In this document: in pieces, positions 15,765-24,294 of the stretch
Layout of the letters: the number at the start of each line of letters is the position of its first letter
Position numbering within the stretch: position 1 is the first letter of the stretch
Assembly (NCBI RefSeq): GCF_046197865.1
Contig: NZ_CP166990.1
Location: 1,240,001 to 1,304,000, forward strand
DNA from: JAHKLT01 sp046197865
GTDB taxonomy: Archaea > Methanobacteriota > Methanobacteria > Methanobacteriales > Methanobacteriaceae
DNA: 64,000 bases
Reading direction: 5' to 3'
Translations under genes and position numbers: made by a program
Notes under the pieces: model-generated
Told to the model about the DNA's origin: nothing
Database searches by the model: none
What the model saw: the letters and a program-made list of their open reading frames with translations, nothing else

Positions 15765-16489
15765 TTATTAGCCTCCAATAAAGAAATACTAGGTTTATCA
15801 TTACCTAAAACAAAAGTATAATCTTTTAAAGTAAGGAAAGTATCCTTTTTACTGTTTTCAATAATTACAGTATTTGGATTGGAAGATTGATCAACATTAA
15901 TTTCAGAAATAATACCTATTTCACCAGTATGTTTACCTCCAGTTACTAAAACTGAAGCTCCTTCACCAAATTTAAATACTTCATCAATTTCATTGTTTGC
16001 AACATTTAAAGAAATAACATCTGATACATCATACTCATCTGCATCAACAATTAAGTTTTTACCATCATGTAAATTTAATTGAGTTTTATTATCTTTAATA
16101 GTTGTTTTATTAACAATTTTACATAATTTTGAGCTATCTTTTGAAACTTCGTGTAATTTTAATCTACCTTTAGTATCTAAAAGAATTCTATAAGATTCAC
16201 CAGTTTTTGGAATTTCAATAATATCCATAAAACCTACTGGGAATTTATAATCTTTAATAACTCTTCCATCAACTAGAACATTACCTGAGTTGATGATTCT
16301 TTTTGCTTCTCTAGCATTATCTGCTAAAGCTAAAACATCTCTAATAACTAAAGTTAAGGATAAAGATTTATTAATAGCATGTGAACCTGCGGAAGGTTTC
16401 ACGGTCCATGTATCCTCTTTAGGATGGATAGGCCATGTTTTAGGTGCTTTAAATCTTTTAAGATGTTTTCTTGATCCCATTTTAGCCAT
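15761..16489 (-). CDS. rps4e: Small-subunit ribosomal protein eS4
   Basis: Archaeal/eukaryotic 30S protein with an S4-like RNA-binding domain, a KOW motif and a central domain. The 242-aa product starts AKMGSRKHLKRFKAPKTWPI and carries REAKRIINSGNVLVDGRVIK (S4 domain) and VLVTGGKHTGEIGIISEI (KOW). The start is ATG 16489; an in-frame TTG at 16507 lies in the AAGGGG ribosome-binding site. One base after rpl24. Confidence 0.95.
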   Translation of the reverse strand: MAKMGSRKHLKRFKAPKTWPIHPKEDTWTVKPSAGSHAINKSLSLTLVIRDVLALADNAREAKRIINSGNVLVDGRVIKDYKFPVGFMDIIEIPKTGESYRILLDTKGRLKLHEVSKDSSKLCKIVNKTTIKDNKTQLNLHDGKNLIVDADEYDVSDVISLNVANNEIDEVFKFGEGASVLVTGGKHTGEIGIISEINVDQSSNPNTVIIENSKKDTFLTLKDYTFVLGNDKPSISLLEANK

Positions 16490-16490
16490 A

Positions 16491-16844
16491 TTAATTAGCC
16501 CCTTCAATATTTTTTATTCTTCTATCATCATCTAAATCTGCATCAATAATCATCAAATTAGATGGGTCGAGAGGTACATATACTGCATTACCATCAGGTT
16601 TATTTAAAACAACACCATCAACAGTAACTTTATAGTTTCTGTGAGTTATTGAAATAACTTTTCCTTCTTGTTGTTTGAAATCACCACGTAAGACTTTAAC
16701 TTTGTCTCCGACTTTAATAGGTAATGATCGTACACCCACTTGTTCTCTTAATTCTTTACTTAAATTAGAACTCATATAATTTTGACGCTTATGTAATGGA
16801 GCATCATAACGAGCTTTTCTTTGTTTTCTTGGTTGTATTGACAC
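16491..16844 (-). CDS. rpl24: Large-subunit ribosomal protein uL24
   Basis: 50S assembly initiator. The 117-aa archaeal form has the N-terminal block QPRKQRKARYDAPLHKRQNY and the KOW motif VKVLRGDFKQQEGKVISITH near residues 48-67. Ends immediately before rps4e; starts 8 bp after rpl14. Confidence 0.96.
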   Translation of the reverse strand: MSIQPRKQRKARYDAPLHKRQNYMSSNLSKELREQVGVRSLPIKVGDKVKVLRGDFKQQEGKVISITHRNYKVTVDGVVLNKPDGNAVYVPLDPSNLMIIDADLDDDRRIKNIEGAN

Positions 16845-16852
16845 ATTATCAC

Positions 16853-17251
16853 CTATACTAAAATACTTGCAGCACTGCCAACACTAGGCCATCTATCTGC
16901 AGCTTCTTTAGCTACAGGACCTCTTACTTCAGACCCTTTTAAAACTCCTTCAGGAGTAATAATAACAGCTGCGTTATCTTCGAACTTAACACGAAGGCCA
17001 TCAGCACGTCTGAATTCCTTTTTTTGTCTAATAACAACGGCATTGACAATTTCTCTTCTCATATCTGCAGTTCCTTTTTTAACTGAAGCAACAACTAAGT
17101 CACCGACACCAGCAACATCAATTCTTCTACGAACCCCTTTATATCCTTTTACAGATATTATTTGAATTTCACGTGCCCCAGTATTATCAACACATTGGAG
17201 TCTAGCTCCAATAGGTAAAGGCTTAGAAACACTAGATGTAATTGCTTTCAT
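16853..17251 (-). CDS. rpl14: Large-subunit ribosomal protein uL14
   Basis: uL14 lies at the 50S interface and binds anti-association factor aIF6. The 132-aa product has LPIGARLQCVDNTGAREIQI, RRIDVAGVGDLVVASVKKGT and the C-terminal GPVAKEAADRWPSVGSAASI, fully conserved in type. 3 bp after rps17. Confidence 0.97.
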   Translation of the reverse strand: MKAITSSVSKPLPIGARLQCVDNTGAREIQIISVKGYKGVRRRIDVAGVGDLVVASVKKGTADMRREIVNAVVIRQKKEFRRADGLRVKFEDNAAVIITPEGVLKGSEVRGPVAKEAADRWPSVGSAASILV

Positions 17252-17254
17252 AAT

Positions 17255-17572
17255 TTATTCTCCTTTTAATTCAACTAATACAAAATGTTTAGTTTTACTT
17301 AAAGGTCTGCATTCAGCAATTTTTACTGAGTCGCCTATTTTAACATCAAAACAATCAGGTTTATGGACACTGATTTTTGATTTTCTTTTTTCATATCTTT
17401 CAAATTTTCTTATGAATTTATAGAAACTACGTTCTACAGTGATAGTTTTTTCAGCTTTATCACTTACAACAACCCCTTCAAGAACCTGACCTCTTACTGG
17501 TAAAGTACCGTGAAAAGGACAATTAGGATCTTCACATGTAGTTTCTGGCTTTTGAACATTAAGTCCTACCAT
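17255..17572 (-). CDS. rps17: Small-subunit ribosomal protein uS17
   Basis: 16S rRNA-binding OB-fold protein. The 105-aa archaeal form has an N-terminal extension with CEDPNCPFHGTLPVRGQVLE, then VVSDKAEKTITVERSFYKFI and KIGDSVKIAECRPLSKTKHF. Follows rnp1 by 8 bp with GGTGATATT before the ATG. Confidence 0.96.
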   Translation of the reverse strand: MVGLNVQKPETTCEDPNCPFHGTLPVRGQVLEGVVVSDKAEKTITVERSFYKFIRKFERYEKRKSKISVHKPDCFDVKIGDSVKIAECRPLSKTKHFVLVELKGE

Positions 17573-17580
17573 AATATCAC

Positions 17581-17871
17581 CTATATTTTCTTATATCTTT
17601 TTTTTATTCTATCTTCTGGACGAATCAACAAAATTTTTCCATCAATCTCTACAAATTCCCCGTTTGGAAGTTTAAATTGGAAAGTTGAAACCTTTTTAGG
17701 AAATACTTTTTCAGTTATTTTTCCATTTCCCGTAATAAACTCAATTTTTAAAGTATTTTTGGTTTCATCTATTACTGTACCAATTCGATTAAGAGATTCA
17801 TTATTAAATTTATGAACATTAACAGAAAGTCCTATTAACTCATGATAAACAATATTTTTAGAATTTATCAT
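17581..17871 (-). CDS. rnp1: RNase P protein component 1 (Rpp29/Pop4)
   Basis: Protein subunit of archaeal RNase P, which trims tRNA 5' ends. The 96-aa Sm-like product contains IVYHELIGLSVNVHKFNNES, GTVIDETKNTLKI and FQFKLPNGEFVEIDGKIL, matching the Rpp29 family. Its place between the eIF1 gene and rps17 is the standard archaeal position. Confidence 0.94.
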   Translation of the reverse strand: MINSKNIVYHELIGLSVNVHKFNNESLNRIGTVIDETKNTLKIEFITGNGKITEKVFPKKVSTFQFKLPNGEFVEIDGKILLIRPEDRIKKRYKKI

Positions 17872-17931
17872 TTAAACCTCTATAATGATTCTGACATATG
17901 GAATAATTTAATTATTGAATTAGATGTAAAC

Positions 17932-18273
17932 TTATCTCTTTTTTTTAGAATCTCTTTTTTTGGTTTCACGAATCTCAATTGTATCTGAGGAAAAACCCAT
18001 GTCGGATAAAACTTCTTTAACTTTAACTTTATGATCTCCTTGGAGTTCAATTTGTCCGTTTTTGGAAGTTCCACCACAAGCACATTTATTTTTAAGAGTT
18101 TTAGTAAGTTCTTTTATATCAATATCATGCTCATCTATACCTTCAATAATAGTCATGAGTTTCCCGAATCTACGTCTAACAGTAAAAACTTTAACAGTTT
18201 GAACTTCTCTTGCAATTTCTTCGCAAACACAAAGTTCTTCAGGAAGCCCGCAAACATCACATATCTTTGACAT
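17932..18273 (-). CDS. Translation initiation factor aIF1 (SUI1 family)
   Basis: Monitors start-codon choice on the 30S subunit. The 113-aa product has an N-terminal cysteine cluster CDVCGLPEELCVCEE, the core RRRFGKLMTIIEGIDEHDID, and the SUI1 signature LKNKCACGGTSKNGQIELQG. The ATG abuts the rpl29 stop codon and GGAG lies inside rpl29. The gap to rnp1 is 60 bp. Confidence 0.95.
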   Translation of the reverse strand: MSKICDVCGLPEELCVCEEIAREVQTVKVFTVRRRFGKLMTIIEGIDEHDIDIKELTKTLKNKCACGGTSKNGQIELQGDHKVKVKEVLSDMGFSSDTIEIRETKKRDSKKKR

Positions 18274-18480
18274 TTAATTCTCCTTTTGTTTTTCGTTCAT
18301 AATTGTAAGAACACGAGCTATTGTCCTTTTAAGCTCTCTAACTTTTCCAGGGTTTTCATTAACACCTGCAGCTGCACTTTTAGAAATATTTTTGGCTAAT
18401 TCTGCTTTGAGCTCAATCAATTTTTCATTGATATCCTCATTTTCCATTTCCCAAATTTCTTTACTTCTTAAAATCGCCAT
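18274..18480 (-). CDS. rpl29: Large-subunit ribosomal protein uL29
   Basis: Two-helix protein at the 50S exit tunnel near the SRP and Sec docking site. The 68-aa product has ILRSKEIWEMENEDINEKLI, AELAKNISKSAAAGVNENPG and VRELKRTIARVLTIMNEK, standard for archaea. It is 56 bp after rps3, an unusually wide gap for this stretch. Confidence 0.95.
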   Translation of the reverse strand: MAILRSKEIWEMENEDINEKLIELKAELAKNISKSAAAGVNENPGKVRELKRTIARVLTIMNEKQKEN

Positions 18481-18508
18481 TATTTCAACTCTTTTATAAT
18501 AATTAAAG

Positions 18509-18538
18509 AATGATGTTTATAATTAAATAAACATTATT
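18509..18538 (-). promoter_or_regulatory. Inverted repeat at the rps3 stop codon
   Basis: AATGATGTTTAT (18509-18520) against ATAAACATTATT (18527-18538), 11 of 12 positions complementary with a 6-nt loop. The right arm includes the rps3 stop codon. It lies between rps3 and rpl29; processing or translational control is possible but unproven. Confidence 0.3.
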
Positions 18539-19331
18539 AATTATCTTCCTCAATAGCTTCCTCTTCAGAATCTAATTCTTTCAAATCTTCAGAATCTAAT
18601 TCTTCGATTGCTTCAATATCTTCTTCGAGTATTTCTAATTCTTCAGCGTTAGAATCTTCATCCTCAATAATAACATCTTCTTCAGAATTGCCCATTTCTT
18701 CACTTTCAACAACTTCATTGTCTTGAGTGATTTCCATTTTTGGAGGAAGAACGTCAACACTATCAGGTAAAACAATGCCCGGAGGCATGATTTTAACATA
18801 AATACCTAAAACACCTGGTTTTAATTGGACTGTTGCAAACCCTTTTTCTACATATTTAATAGAAGGTTCACCACATTTTTTGATATATCCTTCAACAAAT
18901 TTAGCAACAGCTGATCTTGAACCTCTGATTTTACCAGAAATGGTAATTTCTACACCTTGAGCACCTGCTCCCATAATTCTACGAATTGTGGAATAAGCAA
19001 CTCTCCTAAAGTGCATACCTCTTTGTAACATATTAGCTATTTTATAAGCCATGATTTTAGGATTAAGTTCTGGAACATCAACTTGTTTAACTTCAATTTG
19101 AGGATTGTCCAAACCATATTCATTTTTAAGAGTACTAGTAATGGTACGAACATTTTTTCCACCCCTACCAATAACCATACCAGGTCTTTCAGCATAAACA
19201 ACAACCATTGTTCCAAGAGGAGTTATTTGAACTTCCATTCCACCATATCCTGCTCTTTCAAGCTCGGATTCTAAATATTCATCAATTCTGGTTCTTTTAA
19301 AACCTTCTGTGACAAAATCTTTTTCTATCAT
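18537..19331 (-). CDS. rps3: Small-subunit ribosomal protein uS3 with long acidic tail
   Basis: uS3 forms part of the mRNA entry tunnel. The 264-aa product has an N-terminal KH domain with VVVYAERPGMVIGRGGKNVR (about residues 48-67) and a C-terminal uS3 domain with RRIMGAGAQGVEITISGKIR. From about residue 210 it is an Asp/Glu-rich tail of about 55 residues with almost no basic amino acids, much longer than in bacterial S3. Starts 4 bp after rpl22. Confidence 0.96.
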   Translation of the reverse strand: MIEKDFVTEGFKRTRIDEYLESELERAGYGGMEVQITPLGTMVVVYAERPGMVIGRGGKNVRTITSTLKNEYGLDNPQIEVKQVDVPELNPKIMAYKIANMLQRGMHFRRVAYSTIRRIMGAGAQGVEITISGKIRGSRSAVAKFVEGYIKKCGEPSIKYVEKGFATVQLKPGVLGIYVKIMPPGIVLPDSVDVLPPKMEITQDNEVVESEEMGNSEEDVIIEDEDSNAEELEILEEDIEAIEELDSEDLKELDSEEEAIEEDN

Positions 19332-19335
19332 TGAT

Positions 19336-19797
19336 TTAAGCCTCCTCTAAAACAATTTGAATATTGGTAGTAGGTGTATTAAATGGAGTAACTCTACCAA
19401 AAGCTCTTGGAATAATTCCCCTAATAATAATACTCCTGTGACTTGATATATGTTCTATAACAAGTTTTTCATTATCCAAACCTTTATATTCAGCATTTGC
19501 TTCAGCATTTTCTAAAACTTTTAAAATATGAGTAGCAGCTTTAACCGGATAACGCCCACTAGGCCATCCTTTTAATCCTTTTCTGTGACCAACTTTTTTA
19601 TTATGTCTTTTGAAAGGAACAGCTCTTTCCATAGCAATTACTTCATCTAAGTAATTTTTAGCATCTGAAACTTTCATTCCTCTTAAAGCATTACAAATTT
19701 CAACAGAATGTTTTGGAGAAATCTTAAGAGATTTAGCCATAGCACGAGCAATTTTAGATTCATTTATATCTTTATTATATGCATAATTATTCGCCAT
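19336..19797 (-). CDS. rpl22: Large-subunit ribosomal protein uL22
   Basis: uL22 lines the peptide exit tunnel. The 153-aa archaeal form has KSLKISPKHSVEICNALRGM, VPFKRHNKKVGHRKGLKGWP and a C-terminal RAFGRVTPFNTPTTNIQIVL. GGAG precedes the ATG; 12 bp after rps19. Confidence 0.97.
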   Translation of the reverse strand: MANNYAYNKDINESKIARAMAKSLKISPKHSVEICNALRGMKVSDAKNYLDEVIAMERAVPFKRHNKKVGHRKGLKGWPSGRYPVKAATHILKVLENAEANAEYKGLDNEKLVIEHISSHRSIIIRGIIPRAFGRVTPFNTPTTNIQIVLEEA

Positions 19798-19809
19798 GTT
19801 ATAATCTCC

Positions 19810-20220
19810 TTATTTAAGTGGTACAAACATAGATGATCTTGTAGCACCCATACCTGGGTCACCATGTTGAACTCTTTGTCTAGTAGGTGCAAATTCACCA
19901 AAATAACATCCAATCATTTCTGGAGCGATTTCTACTTCAACAAAATGTTGTCCGTTATATATACCAAATCTAGTACCGACCATTTCAGGTATAACTATCA
20001 TATCTCTACAGTGAGTTTTGATAACGATTGGTTTTCCGCCCTTATTTTCTTCTTTTTTCAATTTTCTCATTTTATCAAGAACAATTTGTTGTCTTGGTAA
20101 GAAACCTCTTTTCAAAGATCTTCTTTGTCTTGAAGGTAATAATGCTATTACATCATCAAGAGACATTTCTTGAAGTTCTTTAAGAGTATATCCTCTATAT
20201 TTAAATTCCTTTCTTGCCAA
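19810..20220 (-). CDS. rps19: Small-subunit ribosomal protein uS19
   Basis: 30S head protein paired with uS13. The 136-aa archaeal form has FKYRGYTLKELQEMSLDDVI at the N-terminus and the core IVIKTHCRDMIVIPEMVGTR and FGEFAPTRQRVQHGDPGMGA. The start is TTG at 20220, preceded by GGAGGTGAT. 14 bp after rpl2. Confidence 0.96.
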   Translation of the reverse strand: MARKEFKYRGYTLKELQEMSLDDVIALLPSRQRRSLKRGFLPRQQIVLDKMRKLKKEENKGGKPIVIKTHCRDMIVIPEMVGTRFGIYNGQHFVEVEIAPEMIGCYFGEFAPTRQRVQHGDPGMGATRSSMFVPLK

Positions 20221-20234
20221 AAAATCACCTCCAA

Positions 20235-20960
20235 TTATCTTCTTTTACCTGTTCTCTTAGCTGCAATTGAACCAACTTTTCTTCCTGGAGGTGCATGTCT
20301 TGAAATAGTAGTAGGACGTCCAGGATGTTGTCTGTTACCTCCACCATGAGGGTGGTCAACAGCATTCATTGCTACTCCTCTAACAGTCATAGACTTTTTA
20401 CCCTTTGCTTTAAGAGCATGCCATCTATTACCTGCTTTAAGGAATGGTTTTTCTTTTCTACCTCCACCAGCAACAACACCGATACTAGCACGGCATTTTG
20501 GGTTGAGATATTTTAATTCACCTGATGGTAATTCAACCACAGATTGATTTGCATCATGAGTAATTAAAGAAGCATAAGTACCAGAAGACCTTACAAAACG
20601 TCCTCCGTCACCTGGTCTATTTTCAATATTGTAAATAGGAGTTCCTTCTGGAATTTCAGCAAGTGGTAATGTATTACCAAAGCTTATAGGAGCTGAAATA
20701 CCACATTCAATTTCATCACCAGTTTGAATGCTTTCAGGTGCAAGAATATTTCTTTTTTCACCATTTTCAAATTTAACTTCTGCAATAGGTGCAGTTCTAC
20801 CAGGGTCATGAATAATTTCAGTGACAGTTCCTTTAATACTGCTTTCTTTTTCTAATGCATCGTAAGATCTATATTGAATTTTATCTTTAAAACGATGAGA
20901 AGCTACACGATAAGCAGGAGTTCCTCTTCCTCTTCTTTGAATAATAAGTCGTTTTCCCAT
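20235..20960 (-). CDS. rpl2: Large-subunit ribosomal protein uL2
   Basis: Core 50S protein near the peptidyl-transferase centre. The 241-aa product begins GKRLIIQRRGRGTPAYRVAS and contains the universal motif RGVAMNAVDHPHGGGNRQHP (histidine-rich, about residues 194-213). AGGGGGA lies upstream of the ATG; 11 bp after rpl23. Confidence 0.97.
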   Translation of the reverse strand: MGKRLIIQRRGRGTPAYRVASHRFKDKIQYRSYDALEKESSIKGTVTEIIHDPGRTAPIAEVKFENGEKRNILAPESIQTGDEIECGISAPISFGNTLPLAEIPEGTPIYNIENRPGDGGRFVRSSGTYASLITHDANQSVVELPSGELKYLNPKCRASIGVVAGGGRKEKPFLKAGNRWHALKAKGKKSMTVRGVAMNAVDHPHGGGNRQHPGRPTTISRHAPPGRKVGSIAAKRTGKRR

Positions 20961-20971
20961 AGAAAATCCCC

Positions 20972-21232
20972 CTAGAATACTCCCATCTTAATAGCTATGT
21001 CTTCTGCAGAACTTTCTTCAGCTAATTTGACATATGCTATTTTTAAACCTTTTGAATTGTAATGAAGATTAACTCTTTCTACATCTTCACCGAATAATTC
21101 TTTAAAAGCTTTTTTAACAGCATTTTTGTTTGATTTATGGTTAATAACAAAAACAAGTTCATTATTTGTATCAATTAAATTCATAGTTTTTTCAGTAACA
21201 TGTGGTTTTACAATAACTGAGTATGGATCCAT
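20972..21232 (-). CDS. rpl23: Large-subunit ribosomal protein uL23
   Basis: Exit-tunnel protein that docks SRP. The 86-aa product has YSVIVKPHVTEKTMNLIDTN and NKNAVKKAFKELFGEDVERV, the archaeal core without the bacterial extension. The start is ATG 21232. An in-frame GTG at 21241 belongs to the GGTGAT ribosome-binding site. Confidence 0.96.
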   Translation of the reverse strand: MDPYSVIVKPHVTEKTMNLIDTNNELVFVINHKSNKNAVKKAFKELFGEDVERVNLHYNSKGLKIAYVKLAEESSAEDIAIKMGVF

Positions 21233-21253
21233 AATAATCACCTTTTTCCAATA

Positions 21254-22018
21254 TTATTGGAATAATCCTCCAATTTTTTCAATTGCGGATTTTGTAAAAA
21301 TAGTAAGTCTTCCTGGGTGAGTACCTGGCGCTAATAATTCAGCATTGAGGTTTTCTACACTAACCACATCTAAACCAGCGTGGTTTCTTGCACCTAAACT
21401 GATTCCTTTATCCTGATCAACTACTAAAAGAGGTCCTTTTACATGTTTATATTTACGGCCTCTTGTTTTTCCTCTTCCTGCTCTGATTTTTTTACCAGTT
21501 TTAGCACGAACAATATCATCAAAAACTCCTAAGCTTTTGAAAATTTCACGAGTTTCTTTTGTTTTCTTAACAGAAGAAATATCATCTTCAACAACAATTG
21601 GGAATTGATCTACATTATCAATGTTATGACCTCTATTTTCAACTATTTCTTTATTAGAAGTAGCTGCAATAGCTGATCTGATAGCAAATCTTCTTTCTTT
21701 GATATTGATTTTTTCATGATGATTTTTTTGTGCTCTAGTAGGATGAGCTTGTCTACCACCAACAGCTAAAGGAATAAAAGCAGCTTTAGAACCGTTTTTA
21801 ATCCTAGGTACCATAGCAGCACCTCTACCTGAACCCCAAGATTCAGCAGAAGTTCTTTTACCTGCCATTGGATCATTACCCCAAGGTTGTACTCTAGCTG
21901 TTTGAGCAGAAATTACAGCTCTTTTAATAAGATCTGGTCTAAATTCCTCTTCAAAAATAGCTGGAAGTTCAATATCTCCAGTAACTTCTCCCTCTTTTGA
22001 ATAAACATTAACCTTCAT
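21254..22018 (-). CDS. rpl4: Large-subunit ribosomal protein uL4
   Basis: Exit-tunnel protein with a long loop. The 254-aa archaeal form has QPWGNDPMAGKRTSAESWGS and GRGAAMVPRIKNGSKAAFIP (tunnel loop), then GRGKTRGRKYKHVKGPLLVV. It starts 2 bp after rpl3 with AAGGTGT inside the rpl3 end, so translation is coupled. Confidence 0.97.
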   Translation of the reverse strand: MKVNVYSKEGEVTGDIELPAIFEEEFRPDLIKRAVISAQTARVQPWGNDPMAGKRTSAESWGSGRGAAMVPRIKNGSKAAFIPLAVGGRQAHPTRAQKNHHEKINIKERRFAIRSAIAATSNKEIVENRGHNIDNVDQFPIVVEDDISSVKKTKETREIFKSLGVFDDIVRAKTGKKIRAGRGKTRGRKYKHVKGPLLVVDQDKGISLGARNHAGLDVVSVENLNAELLAPGTHPGRLTIFTKSAIEKIGGLFQ

Positions 22019-22020
22019 AA

Positions 22021-23028
22021 TTATACACCTTGTTTAGATTTAGTGTTAATATGATTTATTTGAGGTAAATCATCTGCCTTTTTAGGCCTCATAGCTTTCC
22101 TAAGAATGATTAATCTTTTAGATGGACCAGGAATAGAACCTTTAACTAAAATATAGTCATTTTTAACAAGTCCGTATTTAATAAATCCACCATCTGGATT
22201 TACTTGGTCTACTTCATCTGCAGATGCAATTTTTAGAATTTTTTTATTGAATTCTGTTCTTTTATGGTAACCCATTTGCCCAGCTTGAGCAACAGTCCAC
22301 ATAGTTCTAGAAGGAGTCCAAGGTCCAATAGAACCTACATGTCTAGCTTTACTACTTCTTGCAGCTTTACCATACTGAATTCTGATTCCCCATCTTTTTA
22401 CAACACCCTGGAATCCTTTTCCTTTAGTTGTTGCAATTGCGTCTACGAATTGACCTTCAGAAAAGATTTCACTAGCTTTAACTTCCCCACCTAATAATTC
22501 TAATGCAGCATTTAATTTTTCCTCAGCTGAGGTACCACCAATACCACATTCAAATATTTCTGGTTTTTTCTTAGGGACACTAGTCACCTTAGGATTAGTA
22601 TGTACTAATAATTTTATATCCTCTGTGAATTCTAAAGTTTCTTTAATTTTAGCAATAGCTTCAGATTTATTATATTTCTTAGGAAGAGATATTTTCCTAG
22701 AAAGTTCTTCATCTAAATTGTCTGCGATAACTTCAGTTATAACTTTCAATCCACGAGATGTTTTTTCATATGCTCTTATACCCATTACTATGATAGCAGG
22801 AACTTCTAATACAGTTACAGGAGTAAATACTTCCATACCATTGGTTGGAGAATTTTTATCTGTGTCTGTGACCATAGCGTGAGTCATACCCACTTTATAA
22901 CCTGCGAGACCAAGTAATTTTGTTTCATCGATAGTTGGCCAAGATTTTACTCTAGGAGTCTCTTTAGCAGCTCTTTTTCTTGGACTAAAAGCTACAGACC
23001 CTTTTCTTGGCTGATGATGTCTTGCCAT
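22021..23028 (-). CDS. rpl3: Large-subunit ribosomal protein uL3
   Basis: First gene of the superoperon; an early 50S assembly protein reaching the peptidyl-transferase centre. The 335-aa archaeal form has HHQPRKGSVAFSPRKRAAKE at the N-terminus, GLAGYKVGMTHAMVTDTDK, and VVKRWGIRIQYGKAARSSKA. GGAGG precedes the ATG. The TATA element about 52 bp upstream predicts a short leader of about 27 nt. Confidence 0.97.
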   Translation of the reverse strand: MARHHQPRKGSVAFSPRKRAAKETPRVKSWPTIDETKLLGLAGYKVGMTHAMVTDTDKNSPTNGMEVFTPVTVLEVPAIIVMGIRAYEKTSRGLKVITEVIADNLDEELSRKISLPKKYNKSEAIAKIKETLEFTEDIKLLVHTNPKVTSVPKKKPEIFECGIGGTSAEEKLNAALELLGGEVKASEIFSEGQFVDAIATTKGKGFQGVVKRWGIRIQYGKAARSSKARHVGSIGPWTPSRTMWTVAQAGQMGYHKRTEFNKKILKIASADEVDQVNPDGGFIKYGLVKNDYILVKGSIPGPSKRLIILRKAMRPKKADDLPQINHINTKSKQGV

Positions 23029-23076
23029 TTAATTAACCTCCTTATTTAAGTTTTCCATTTTAATTTTTAAATTGAA

Positions 23077-23150
23077 TTTTATAAGGCACTTATATTACAT
23101 AACATAAGTTAACCTAAGTTAAGATAAGAATATTTTAAAATAACTTATCT
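23077..23150 (-). promoter_or_regulatory. Promoter region of the rpl3 superoperon
   Basis: Minus-strand TTATAAAA (23077-23084) is a good archaeal TATA box about 52 bp before the rpl3 ATG. Further upstream lie the near-repeat TAAGTTAACCTAAGTTAAG (about 23105-23123) and the inverted pair AGATAAG (23122-23128) / CTTATCT (23144-23150). These could be operator sites for ribosomal gene control; no binding protein can be named. Confidence 0.45.
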
Positions 23151-23241
23151 GCATAAATAGTAATAAATAGCTAATATAAGCTAGTTAAAACTAGATAAAC
23201 ATGAATTTACAATATATTCAGTAAGTGTATGTATGTGCGTA

Positions 23242-24066
23242 TTAATCCAACATTAGATTAATCATAGATAAAGTAGCAATTACTGCTTCTTCGGTCCTAA
23301 CAGTCTCAGTTCCTTGAGATGGAATTGTATTAACTTTACAAAGATCCCAGTTAGAACTAGCAATATCTTCATTAATTGAAGAATATGGACCACCGAATAA
23401 AATAGCGATGCTTTTAGAATTATTTACCTTATTATATAATTCATCAAAAATAGAATTTATTGATTTTCCATATTTTGTTGTTAATATAACAAAATCTGGA
23501 TTTAATACTTTTAAGCTATTTTTAAGATTTTTATTAGTGGATATAACATTATATCCCCAGTAAATGTCATCTGGTTCATCAGGTGTGACTATTACTTCTT
23601 TAGCAATTTTACTTACTTTAAAGCTAAAAACTTTATTAACAGTGAGTTGCTCTTTGCAAAAAACAAGATCATCTGTACCAATATCTATAAAAGTTCCTTT
23701 TTTATTTCTTTTTACTGTGAAACCTTGTCTATAATCTCCAACATTTAATTCCTCACTAGTAGGATGATGTGGAGTTCGAAGCGGTGGTAAAATACCAACA
23801 TGCTTTAATTCTCCTTTTATAGGAAAAGCTCTTTTCCTCAAATATTGAGGAGTATTCATATAACTTAAAATTTCACTAATGAAATCTGCATCTTTTTGTG
23901 CAAATTCATCATTAACAGAACCATCATTATAGATAACAACATCACTTACTCTGAAAACAGCTAAAGCTCTACCTAAAATTCCAATTTTAGATGTTTTAAG
24001 CTTATAATCTTTTGTTTCTGAGATAAATGAACTTGGTAAAAACACAGATACCTTATCTTCATACAT
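23242..24066 (-). CDS. SPOUT-fold RNA methyltransferase (COG2106, MTH1 family)
   Basis: Member of the archaeal/eukaryotic SPOUT (alpha/beta-knot) methylase family whose Methanothermobacter member MTH1 also lies next to rpl3; thought to modify rRNA. The 274-aa product has KTSKIGILGRALAVFRVSDV near residues 24-43, an OB-like insert around residues 120-165, and the knot motifs IAILFGGPYSSINEDI and NTIPSQGTETVRTEEAVIAT. It has its own TATA box and no visible Shine-Dalgarno site, so it is likely leaderless. The exact RNA target is unknown. Confidence 0.88.
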   Translation of the reverse strand: MYEDKVSVFLPSSFISETKDYKLKTSKIGILGRALAVFRVSDVVIYNDGSVNDEFAQKDADFISEILSYMNTPQYLRKRAFPIKGELKHVGILPPLRTPHHPTSEELNVGDYRQGFTVKRNKKGTFIDIGTDDLVFCKEQLTVNKVFSFKVSKIAKEVIVTPDEPDDIYWGYNVISTNKNLKNSLKVLNPDFVILTTKYGKSINSIFDELYNKVNNSKSIAILFGGPYSSINEDIASSNWDLCKVNTIPSQGTETVRTEEAVIATLSMINLMLD

Positions 24067-24085
24067 TAATAAATGTTTATAAATA

Positions 24086-24097
24086 TTTATATATAAA
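24086..24097 (-). promoter_or_regulatory. TATA box of the SPOUT methylase gene
   Basis: The palindrome TTTATATATAAA is centred about 25 nt upstream of the ATG at 24066, the archaeal TATA-to-start spacing. No ribosome-binding site lies between, which points to a leaderless mRNA. Confidence 0.55.
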
Positions 24098-24294
24098 GAT
24101 TTTTGTTAACACAAATATAGCTATCACTAATACATATACATTCATCAATATTATATCACTTATAATATTGGTAGCTCGGCTACAAAATTATACTCATTAG
24201 AATATATTAATATAATTTATAAAAAAAATAGTATTTAAATATATTGTTTATTATATAAGTGCAAAACTAATTATTACAATTTAAATTAATTAAT

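Noticed and set aside
17880..18083. Open frame of 67 codons overlapping the aIF1 gene on the same strand
   Set aside because: It overlaps the well-supported SUI1 gene in another frame, has no ribosome-binding site and no recognisable family features.
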